NCBI GenBank assembly: GCA_023258775.1 | Contig: JALQWJ010000105.1 | Location: 1 to 5,930 of the forward strand | Direction of reading: 5' to 3' | DNA length: 5,930 nucleotides | Origin: Burkholderiaceae bacterium | GTDB taxonomy: Bacteria > Pseudomonadota > Gammaproteobacteria > Burkholderiales > Burkholderiaceae_E | Shown: positions 1 through 5,685 of the stretch, one piece after another | How positions within the stretch are numbered: position 1 is the first letter of the stretch | Layout: each line of letters begins with the position of its first letter | Notes under the pieces: generated by a model | What the model was told of the DNA's origin: nothing | Databases searched by the model: none | The model's input: only the letters and a program-made list of their open reading frames with translations | Translations under genes and position numbers: made by a program

Positions 1-312
1 AGGTGGTTTATAGCCTGGTACCTTTGTAGCAGCTTCGTCCATCTCTTTCGGGCTTAGCAACACAATTGTCTTCATTGATACGATGCCACTTGCTGCTACT
101 GCCAATGAAGCGGCGGTCATTGAGACATTGTCCGGTGCTTCGATTACAGCAACGATATCGTAGTCGCCGAATGAGAAATAACAACTTTCAAGCTTGCCGC
201 CAATTTGTTTGCACAGTGCTTTAATCGCGTTAACCCGTGCACTGCCGCCCTGAGCGATAAGACCAGCTGCCCCTTGAGCATTATAGTTTCCTAAGACCAT
301 ATACTTTGCCAT
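1..312 (-). CDS. GYD-domain protein (3'-truncated by window edge)
   Basis: The open frame starts at ATG (312-310) and runs off the left edge after 104 codons. An AAAGGAG ribosome binding site (319-325 on the complement) precedes the start by 6 bases. The protein opens MAKYMVLGNYNAQGAAGL, then has GGSAR (22-26), an IGGKLES segment (37-43), and the family signature FGDYDIV (48-54), followed by an Ala-rich helix (66-76) and VSMKTIVLLSP. This is the GYD domain (PF08734), a small ferredoxin-like alpha/beta fold of unknown biochemical role, usually about 95-105 residues and probably oligomeric and cytoplasmic. The last visible residues, KVPGYKPP, look like a typical family C-terminus, so only a few codons should be missing. 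No catalytic residues can be assigned. It is divergent from the small membrane-protein gene to its right. Confidence 0.88.
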   Translation of the reverse strand, partial: MAKYMVLGNYNAQGAAGLIAQGGSARVNAIKALCKQIGGKLESCYFSFGDYDIVAVIEAPDNVSMTAASLAVAASGIVSMKTIVLLSPKEMDEAATKVPGYKPP

Positions 313-336
313 ACCTTGCTCCTTTGGCTCGTTGAA

Positions 337-364
337 ATTATGCGAATAGACTAACCGCTGTCGC
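337..364 (-). promoter_or_regulatory. Candidate sigma70-like promoter for the GYD gene
   Basis: On the minus strand a GCGACA -35-like box (359-364) lies 16 bases from a CATAAT -10-like box (337-342). Against TTGACA and TATAAT these match 4/6 and 5/6. Transcription would begin near 330, giving a leader of about 18-20 bases that still contains the AAAGGAG ribosome binding site. This is motif matching only. Confidence 0.35.
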
Positions 365-455
365 AGCGCTTGTCATTAAGCAAATTGGTTATCGAGCTCG
401 ACCAGGCATTTCATCGGCTGAGCCCTGCGTCAGTTTTCATGAAGGTGGTGTTGTG

Positions 456-665
456 ATGGACTGGTCGTACTTTGTTTTGGCTGAACTTTTATTTTTCGTT
501 TTGTTTTTGCTTTTTTTGCTCTGGCAATATTTGTCGCTTAAAAAGGACAAAGCGCTATTGAAGGCCCAGCGCGAAGCAGAGGCCCGCGCTTTGGCGGATG
601 CCCAAAACCAGTCGCAACTTGATGAACAAGCTGCCAGGCACAGCGCTAATCAAGACTCCACTTGA
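456..665 (+). CDS. Small single-span membrane protein of unknown function
   Basis: This is a 69-codon frame from ATG 456 to TGA 663-665. A GTG at 453 is also in frame, but the AAGGTGG ribosome binding site (442-448) is better spaced from the ATG (7 bases). The protein has a very hydrophobic segment at residues 6-24, almost all Leu/Phe, then the basic cluster SLKKDK (28-33). An Ala/Glu/Gln/Arg-rich hydrophilic tail (36-69) follows and is likely helical. Positive charge after the membrane segment suggests N-out/C-in topology, with the tail in the cytoplasm. There is no signal cleavage site, lipobox or known motif, and I do not recognise a family. The membrane segment is encoded by a strikingly T-rich tract (487-517, ending in seven Ts). 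The gene stands alone upstream of the channel gene and is separated from it by 164 bases. Confidence 0.62.
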   Translation: MDWSYFVLAELLFFVLFLLFLLWQYLSLKKDKALLKAQREAEARALADAQNQSQLDEQAARHSANQDST

Positions 666-719
666 TCCACAGGCAACATTTGCACCACACACTTCATAAG
701 CAAAGCCACCAAAGGATGC

Positions 720-749
720 TTGCCAAACTAGCCAGGTTCGGTTTATAAC
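720..749 (+). promoter_or_regulatory. Candidate sigma70-like promoter for the channel gene
   Basis: A TTGCCA -35 box (720-725) and TATAAC -10 box (744-749) are separated by 18 bases, each matching consensus at 5 of 6 positions. Initiation would fall near 756, leaving a leader of roughly 74 bases before the TTG start at 830. Apart from this, the gap 666-829 shows no RNA gene and no clear terminator for the small gene upstream. Confidence 0.45.
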
Positions 750-829
750 CAAATAAGTAAAAAACCGTACGAATAAGCCCGTTAACACTGCTTCATTGCT
801 GTTCGGGTGCTGTTTTTGGAGCAAGCGCG

Positions 830-2440
830 TTGAATCCAAGCACCAATGAGTTAGATGACGATTTCACCATGGACCCGCAACTTCGGCTGTCTGAAGCTGG
901 CAGCCTGCGTCGTTGGTTGTTTAACTGGCTCTTGAATAGTGAGATCGAGGGCAACTACTACCAGTTTATTGAACGCTGGGTCGCTTTGCTGATTATTGCG
1001 AATCTGTTTGCGCTCGTGTTCGAGCATGTACCTGCGATTTATCAGCCCTATGCACACTGGTTCCATGTGTTTGACCTTGTCTCGGTTGGTGTTTTTACCC
1101 TCGAGTACCTGCTGCGCCTTTATCTGGCGCCCGAAGACAAGGAGTTCAAGTCATCAAGCCTGCCTCGCCTTGCCTATGCGCGTAGCCCCTTTGCACTGAT
1201 CGACTTGATTGCAATCCTGCCCTTTTATCTTGCGGCTTTCGTACAACTCGACTTGCGCATGCTCAGGGCATTGCGTTTGTTACGAATATTTAAATTATTT
1301 AGGGTTTTGATCCCCGCCTTTCGCGAGTTTCAGCAACTCAACGCAGGTCGAAGCTTTCGGCAAAAACTTCACGCGCTAGTTTGGCCAGGCGAATACGGTG
1401 GCCGTCTCCACGATTACTTTGACACCTTCATCATGGTATGGGTCGTCGTGTCGGTGGTTGCAGTGATTCTGGAGTCGGTCGCATCGATCAACTATATCTT
1501 GAATCTTGAATTTATCGTTCTTGATACGATTGCGGTTGGCGTTTTTACGCTTGAATATTTGTTGAGGATTTATACCGTTGTTGAGACGACGGAGCACAAG
1601 CACGCTTTTTTCGGTCGCTTTAAGTATGCGAGGTCGGGTAACGCGATCATTGATCTGTTGGCGGTATTGCCTTTCTTTTTAGAGGCATTCCTGCACCATC
1701 TTTTTGATTTGCGTTTCTTGCGGGTGTTTCGCTTGCTGCGCTTGCTTAAGCTCACCAAGTACACCGGTAGCACCAAGACGCTTTACACCGTGATTAAACG
1801 CGAGTGGCCGGTGATGAGTGCATCGGTTTTTATCATGATGCTGTTGGTCATCCTAACGGCAAGCCTCGGATACCTTTTTGAGCATGAAGCACAACCAGAT
1901 AAGTTTGAAAACATTCCGGCATCGATTTACTGGGCTGTGATTACCTTGGCCTCGGTTGGTTACGGTGATCTTTATCCAGTGACACCCGTTGGTCGCATGA
2001 TGACGATTATTCTCGCCCTTTTGGGGATCGGTATTTTTGCGATCCCTGCGGCGATTCTCTCATCAGCGTTCAGCGATCAACTTCGAATTGAGCGCGAAAC
2101 ACTTTTGAACGAGCTTTTCGTGATGTTGTCCGACGGCCACTTGAGCGCGGAGGAGCAAGATGTGCTCGAACGTGAGGCAAAACGATTGCACCTAAGCCAG
2201 GAAGAGGTCAACCGACTCATTGAGAAAGTCAACCGTCAAAAGGAAATGCTTGAGGATCAGCAGGGCATCCCCGTACAGCGCTTGGTTGAGGATCCCCAAC
2301 TTGCCCTTGAACGCTTTCGCGAACTGGCTGGGCAGGTTAGACAAATTGCACTGATGGTGAAGTCCGATGAAATGCAAAGGCTCATCGAATCCTCCGAGCG
2401 ATCAACAGCACTTGAAAAGAGAATTTGGCGAGAAACTTAG
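830..2440 (+). CDS. Tandem voltage-sensor, single-pore potassium channel (ion transporter family)
   Basis: This 536-residue inner-membrane protein has a voltage-gated K+ channel pore and two voltage-sensor domains (VSDs). VSD1 has S1 about 46-66, S2 76-98, S3 119-138 and S4 141-160 (R143, R146, R149, R152, K155, R158). VSD2 has S1 about 197-217, S2 225-248, S3 271-288 and S4 293-311 (R295, R298, R301, R304, K307, K310). The pore follows: S5 about 329-350, filter TLASVGYGD (372-380) and S6 388-412 with the GIGIFAIPAAIL motif typical of K+ channels. Only about 36 residues separate the first S4 from the second S1, so VSD1 has no pore of its own. A helical cytoplasmic tail (413-536) contains LSAEE and LSQEE segments. 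Ten membrane spans plus a pore loop are predicted, with both ends inside. The TTG start is chosen because GGAG (818-821) sits 8 bases upstream; the in-frame ATG at 869 has no good site. A usual bacterial Kv channel is 6TM and about 250-300 residues, so this is much longer. The K+ selectivity call is strong; dual voltage gating is inferred. Confidence 0.9.
   Translation: MNPSTNELDDDFTMDPQLRLSEAGSLRRWLFNWLLNSEIEGNYYQFIERWVALLIIANLFALVFEHVPAIYQPYAHWFHVFDLVSVGVFTLEYLLRLYLAPEDKEFKSSSLPRLAYARSPFALIDLIAILPFYLAAFVQLDLRMLRALRLLRIFKLFRVLIPAFREFQQLNAGRSFRQKLHALVWPGEYGGRLHDYFDTFIMVWVVVSVVAVILESVASINYILNLEFIVLDTIAVGVFTLEYLLRIYTVVETTEHKHAFFGRFKYARSGNAIIDLLAVLPFFLEAFLHHLFDLRFLRVFRLLRLLKLTKYTGSTKTLYTVIKREWPVMSASVFIMMLLVILTASLGYLFEHEAQPDKFENIPASIYWAVITLASVGYGDLYPVTPVGRMMTIILALLGIGIFAIPAAILSSAFSDQLRIERETLLNELFVMLSDGHLSAEEQDVLEREAKRLHLSQEEVNRLIEKVNRQKEMLEDQQGIPVQRLVEDPQLALERFRELAGQVRQIALMVKSDEMQRLIESSERSTALEKRIWRET
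965..1762 (+). repeat. Internal duplication of the voltage-sensor module in the channel gene
   Basis: Two copies of the S1-S4 module, 965-1309 (residues 46-160) and 1415-1762 (residues 196-311), lie 450 bases apart. An 11-residue match, VGVFTLEYLLR, occurs at 86-96 and 236-246. YARS (116-119 and 266-269), the S3 core (ID..A.LPF.L) and the S1 glutamate (E65/E215) also align at an offset of exactly 150. The S4 segments align at an offset of 152. At the DNA level only patches such as GTTGGyGTTTTTAC are shared (1085 and 1535), so the duplication is old, or the second copy came from a related gene. Confidence 0.85.
1952..1969 (+). other. K+ selectivity-filter codons (SVGYGD)
   Basis: Codons 375-380 of the channel encode Ser-Val-Gly-Tyr-Gly-Asp, the conserved K+ filter with Ser in the usual Thr position at its inner end. 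It sits between S5 and S6, and Trp368 in the pore helix (SIYWAVITLA) is the usual family residue. This is the only filter in the protein and supports a homotetrameric pore. Confidence 0.9.
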
Positions 2441-2530
2441 TGATTTGATGGGAAACTTAGTTTCGTTGCTTGAACTTAGTGTTGTTGCTCGAACATTAGT
2501 GTCATCACAGGAAACTTAATGGCGCCAAAA
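2432..2530. repeat. Five degenerate 20-bp tandem repeats across the convergent gap
   Basis: Five units run head to tail: 2432-2451, 2452-2471, 2472-2490 (one base shorter), 2491-2510 and 2511-2530. Each begins GAAACTTAGT or a close variant (GAA-CTTAGT, GAACATTAGT, GAAACTTAAT). The second halves are looser, with GTTGCT shared by units 2 and 3. Unit 1 supplies the TAG stop of the channel gene, and unit 5 supplies the TAA stop of trkH on the other strand. No GC-rich hairpin with a T tract was seen, although unit 2 contains a small GAAAC-TTA-GTTTC dyad (2452-2464). Confidence 0.65.
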
Positions 2531-3994
2531 GTGGGGCACGAAAAGAACAAGTACCGACATCAATTCAAGCCGACCTAAAAGCATAAGGACGATACAAACC
2601 CAAGTCTGACTGTCGCTCAAGCCTTTATAGTTTGCAGCAGGGCCTACTTCGCCTAGACCAGGACCGGTATTGTTAATTGATGCGATGACTGCTGTGAAGG
2701 AGCTTACTGCGTCAAGACCGGTAAAAAGTAAACATAAAGTACCCAGGCAAATCGCGAGTAGATAAACCACCAGAAAGCCCAGGATAGACTGAAGGATCGC
2801 AGGCTCCACCACCGAACGGCCCAGCTTGACGGGTACGACTGCACGTGGATGGACGATTCGAATCAGCTCATTGCGGGACTGTTTCAAGATGAGTATCAAA
2901 CGAATCATCTTAATGCCGCCACCGGTGCTGCCAGCGCAAGTGGCAATACCACATAGCAACAGCATGTAAACGGGTGCAAAAAGCGGCCACTGTGCATAGT
3001 CTGTCGATGCAAAGCCGGTTGTGGTCGCTATTGAAACGACATTGAAGGCGGCATAACGCAGTGCCGTCAGAGGGTCGTCATAGACATCATGAACGTAGAG
3101 AAACACGCTAATACCCAGGACAGATACGACCATTAGAACGACATAGCTTTTTGCCTCGAGATCGGTCCAGAGCGACTTCAGACTGCGGCTTCGCCACACA
3201 ACAAAATAAAGTCCAAAGTTAACGCCTGCAATCATCATAAAAATAATCGCTACTGTTTCTATCGCTACCGAATCGAAGTGCGCAAAGCTCGCGTCATAGG
3301 CGCTGAAACCCCCGAGTCCCATCGTGGAACACATATGCATAAAGGCATCCCACCATGACATCCCTGCAAGAAAATACGCAAGCCAACAGGCTAGCGAAAT
3401 ACCGAAATAAACCAGCCAGAGACCTCTTGCTGTCTCGGATATCCGAGGTGTGAGCTTATCTTCCTTCATCGGGCCGGGCGTTTCGGCTTTATAGATTTGG
3501 CTTCCTCCCACGCCAAGAATCGGGAGAATCGCAACCGTAAGCACCAAGATGCCCATGCCTCCCAAGAGGACCATGAAGTGTCGCCAGACATTGATCGATA
3601 CGGGAAGTTGATCGAGTCCCTCAAGCACGGTTGAGCCTGTTGTCGTGAGCGCCGATACCGATTCAAAGTAGGCATCAGTAAAGCTCAAATCTTCTATGTG
3701 AAGCATCAGAGGTAAACCGCCGAAGGCAGGTAAAACGCCCCACACCAAGATAACTAGCATGAAGCCGTCCTTCGGAAGCATTTCGCGTTGACTCCCGCGA
3801 AAAAGCAGCATCAACAAAAAGCCGCAAGCTGCACAGGCAATCATGCTTTGTAAAAATAAACCAGTCGTGCTTTCAACAAAAATCAGTGCGAATACCAGGG
3901 GTATAGAAAGCGTCATTGAAAAGAGAATCAATACACCACCAAGCACGGTCAGTAGCGCAGACTTGGGCCAGATCGCAGGAAGTACGGATTTCAT
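2516..3994 (-). CDS. trkH: Trk potassium uptake system, membrane subunit TrkH
   Basis: This 492-residue inner-membrane K+ translocating subunit is close to the usual length of about 483. It shows the four-fold pore repeat of the SKT superfamily: P-loop 1 ALTTTGST (115-122), P-loop 2 CSTMGLGGFSAYD (222-234), P-loop 3 IATTTGFAS (322-330) and P-loop 4 INNTGPGLGEVGP (440-452). The CAGSTGGGIKMIR segment (353-365) after P-loop 3 corresponds to the conserved intramembrane-loop region that gates the path. The C-terminus, LLGRLELMSVLVLFVPHFWRH (472-492 region), is the family's characteristic ending. TrkH dimers bind a cytoplasmic TrkA ring, which controls K+ influx by nucleotide binding. The ATG overlaps the trkA stop as ATGA (3994-3991), so translation is probably coupled to trkA. 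The stop lies inside the last unit of the 20-bp repeat array, 75 bases from the end of the convergent channel gene. Confidence 0.96.
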   Translation of the reverse strand: MKSVLPAIWPKSALLTVLGGVLILFSMTLSIPLVFALIFVESTTGLFLQSMIACAACGFLLMLLFRGSQREMLPKDGFMLVILVWGVLPAFGGLPLMLHIEDLSFTDAYFESVSALTTTGSTVLEGLDQLPVSINVWRHFMVLLGGMGILVLTVAILPILGVGGSQIYKAETPGPMKEDKLTPRISETARGLWLVYFGISLACWLAYFLAGMSWWDAFMHMCSTMGLGGFSAYDASFAHFDSVAIETVAIIFMMIAGVNFGLYFVVWRSRSLKSLWTDLEAKSYVVLMVVSVLGISVFLYVHDVYDDPLTALRYAAFNVVSIATTTGFASTDYAQWPLFAPVYMLLLCGIATCAGSTGGGIKMIRLILILKQSRNELIRIVHPRAVVPVKLGRSVVEPAILQSILGFLVVYLLAICLGTLCLLFTGLDAVSSFTAVIASINNTGPGLGEVGPAANYKGLSDSQTWVCIVLMLLGRLELMSVLVLFVPHFWRH

Positions 3995-5412
3995 AGGTAG
4001 CCCGCTTCCACTTGGAACAATTTTTCAACCTGATGTATGTCCTTCTTGTTTGATACAAAAATAACGACGTGATCACCTGGTTTTATAACGGTATCGTGAT
4101 GTGCCATAAGAATTTGCTTGGTATTGCTGCTTCCCTGTTCATCTGACTCAGCGCTAAGTTCGCGCACAATTGCACCGATCAATGCGCCTTTTGGCAGTTT
4201 GATTTGATCAACCCGGCGCAATGCCATTGGACTGCTCTTGCGGTCCCCTAGAACAATGCCTTCAAGCGCTTCAGCAGTGCCCCGTCTTAGGCTATGAACA
4301 GCAACGACATTGCCACGCCGGACATAAGTGAGAAAGGATCCAATTGCTGCGTGTGCAGGGGAAAGTGCAACATCGATTTGTGTGCCTTGAACAAGGTCGG
4401 CGTAGGCCTTGCGGTTGACGATCGCCAAGACCTTGGCGGCGCCCATTTGCTTTGCCAAGAGGGCTGACATGATGTTCGTCTCGTCGTCATTGGTCAACGC
4501 TAAGAACATGTCGGTGTCCCCAATACGCTCATCTTCGAGAAGCCGTGCATCGCTTGCGTCGCCGTGCAAAACGAGTACTCGGGTAGGGAGTTGCGAGGCA
4601 AGATAGTCACAGCGAATCTTTCGGGGCTCGATAATTTTGAGACGATGGTCCTCAGCAATTGATCGGGCGAGGCGAAGTCCGACATTGCCACCACCGGCGA
4701 TGACGAGTCGGCGAACTGGATCTGAGGGGTTATGCATCGCGACGAGAACATCGTGAATGTCCTTTGCTGCAGCCAAGACGAAAACCTCATCGCCGTGTTC
4801 GATCGTGCTGTTGCCGTCCAGGGTCATGAGCGCTTTTTCATTTCGAAAAATTGCCACAACCCGCAACTCGCAAGCCGGGACAAGTCCTGGAATCTCGCCG
4901 AGCCGATGTTTAACGAGCGGGCTGCCTTCAACAGCCCGAACCGCAATGAGATTAAGCAAGCCCTCAGCGAATGCCAATACCTGCAAGGCCTCGGGGTAGG
5001 CAATCAGCTTTTCGATGTAGGCAGTGACAATTTGTTCGGGGCAAACAACATGATCAACTGCGAAGCCATGCTCCCGGCTTGTCAGCGGATCATTTTCAAC
5101 AAATTCCGGGCTACGCACTCTGGCAATGGTGGTTGGCAGATTAAAGCGTTCATGCGCAATCTTGCAGGCGACAAGATTCGTCTCATCGCTTGCGGCGCAG
5201 GCGATGAGCATATCGGCGTCGGCGGCGCCAGCTTGAGCAAGGACCGTGGGCTGTATACCATTACCGACAATGACCTTGAGATCGAGCCGCGCCTGTAAGT
5301 CTTGCAAACGACTAGGGTCGGTATCGACAATGGTGATGTTGTTTTTTTCAGAAACCAGGCTCTCAGCAACGCTTTCACCAACTCGTCCGGCACCGAGTAT
5401 CAATATATTCAT
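3991..5412 (-). CDS. trkA: Trk potassium uptake system, NAD(H)-binding regulatory subunit TrkA
   Basis: This 473-residue cytoplasmic protein is made of two RCK modules in tandem. The first Rossmann fold opens MNILILGAGRVGESVAESL, with the dinucleotide-binding GAGRVG (7-12), the ribose-binding acid D30 and SDETN (75-79). An RCK-C lobe follows at about 140-225. The second Rossmann fold has VIAGGGNVG (237-245), E262 and NDDETN (308-313), and a second RCK-C lobe runs at about 365-470. The ATG at 5412 is chosen because it gives the standard TrkA N-terminus. An in-frame ATG at 5484 would add 24 residues with no family resemblance and lies inside a hairpin. The ribosome binding site is weak (TTTGGATT upstream). 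It is slightly longer than E. coli TrkA (458), partly through a polar stretch AESDEQGSSNTKQ (421-433) in the last domain. It forms the first gene of a two-gene operon with trkH and gates the TrkH channel according to nucleotide state. Confidence 0.96.
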   Translation of the reverse strand: MNILILGAGRVGESVAESLVSEKNNITIVDTDPSRLQDLQARLDLKVIVGNGIQPTVLAQAGAADADMLIACAASDETNLVACKIAHERFNLPTTIARVRSPEFVENDPLTSREHGFAVDHVVCPEQIVTAYIEKLIAYPEALQVLAFAEGLLNLIAVRAVEGSPLVKHRLGEIPGLVPACELRVVAIFRNEKALMTLDGNSTIEHGDEVFVLAAAKDIHDVLVAMHNPSDPVRRLVIAGGGNVGLRLARSIAEDHRLKIIEPRKIRCDYLASQLPTRVLVLHGDASDARLLEDERIGDTDMFLALTNDDETNIMSALLAKQMGAAKVLAIVNRKAYADLVQGTQIDVALSPAHAAIGSFLTYVRRGNVVAVHSLRRGTAEALEGIVLGDRKSSPMALRRVDQIKLPKGALIGAIVRELSAESDEQGSSNTKQILMAHHDTVIKPGDHVVIFVSNKKDIHQVEKLFQVEAGYL

Positions 5413-5473
5413 TGTTTTGAATCCAAAGATTGCGCTCAGCGAGCGCGTTGCATTTGGTACGCGGGCATGCAAA

Positions 5474-5498
5474 TAAACACCCATAAAATGGGTGTTTA
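5474..5498. promoter_or_regulatory. Perfect inverted repeat in the trkA leader (operator or 5' mRNA hairpin)
   Basis: TAAACACCCAT (5474-5484) and ATGGGTGTTTA (5488-5498) are perfect 11-base inverted arms around a 3-base AAA loop. If the minus-strand TATAAT at 5508-5513 is used, transcription begins near 5501 and the hairpin is the first structure in the trkA-trkH mRNA. It could be a dimeric-repressor operator, a stability hairpin, or an attenuator. On the minus strand it is followed by TTTGCATG, which is too poor in T for a convincing intrinsic terminator. Confidence 0.6.
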
Positions 5499-5507
5499 AC
5501 GTACGTA

Positions 5508-5513
5508 ATTATA
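5508..5513 (-). promoter_or_regulatory. Candidate trkA-trkH promoter, perfect -10 box
   Basis: The minus strand reads TATAAT exactly at 5513-5508. Seventeen bases upstream is TTTCAC, a poor -35, so the promoter may depend on an activator or be AT-driven. The predicted start is near 5501, about 89 bases upstream of the trkA ATG. Confidence 0.45.
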
Positions 5514-5546
5514 CTTATCTACGGAAATACGTGAAATTACATACGT

Positions 5547-5552
5547 TATACT
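5547..5552 (+). promoter_or_regulatory. Candidate -10 box for the porin gene
   Basis: TATACT matches the -10 consensus at 5 of 6 positions and reads toward the porin gene, giving a leader of about 127 bases. No acceptable -35 is present at 16-18 bases upstream, so confidence is low. The 5553-5670 stretch otherwise shows no clear RNA gene or terminator. Confidence 0.22.
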
Positions 5553-5685
5553 GAGTTGAGTTAAGGCAAACTCCGCGATCAGCGTGACTGCCCGGTTGGG
5601 TTTTCCGACTAGGATGCGTAAGCCAGCTTTTCGCGCTCGAGGTCCTCATCACCCAAGTCCACCGCCAGATAGAAAGGGGTCTTAC

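Noticed and set aside
356..368. CGCTG-TCG-CAGCG hairpin in the left intergenic region
   Set aside because: The stem is only 5 bp, has no T tract, and overlaps the candidate -35 box. It is within what chance would give.
555..839. 94-codon minus-strand open frame across the gap before the channel gene
   Set aside because: It needs a TTG start, overlaps both the small gene and the likely channel promoter and start, and shows no ribosome binding site or domain.
2441..2515. Bidirectional intrinsic terminator between the channel and trkH genes
   Set aside because: Only a 5-bp AT-rich dyad (2452-2464) was found, with no GC-rich stem or following T tract.
2432..2530. CRISPR array
   Set aside because: The units are contiguous and degenerate, with no unique spacers between identical repeats, and no cas genes are present.
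4732..5298. 188-codon plus-strand open frame opposite trkA
   Set aside because: It lies wholly antisense to the well-conserved first and second RCK domains of TrkA. Its product has no recognisable motif, and it is best explained as a shadow of trkA codon usage.
5413..5484. 24-residue N-terminal extension of TrkA from the ATG at 5484
   Set aside because: TrkA proteins normally begin right at the Rossmann motif, as the 5412 start does. The extension has no conserved features, and its ATG is inside a strong hairpin without a ribosome binding site.
5553..5685. Sigma54 (NtrC-type) promoter before the porin gene
   Set aside because: Considered because TorF-like genes often sit near nitrogen-regulation genes, but no GG-N10-GC arrangement matching the -24/-12 consensus was found on either strand.
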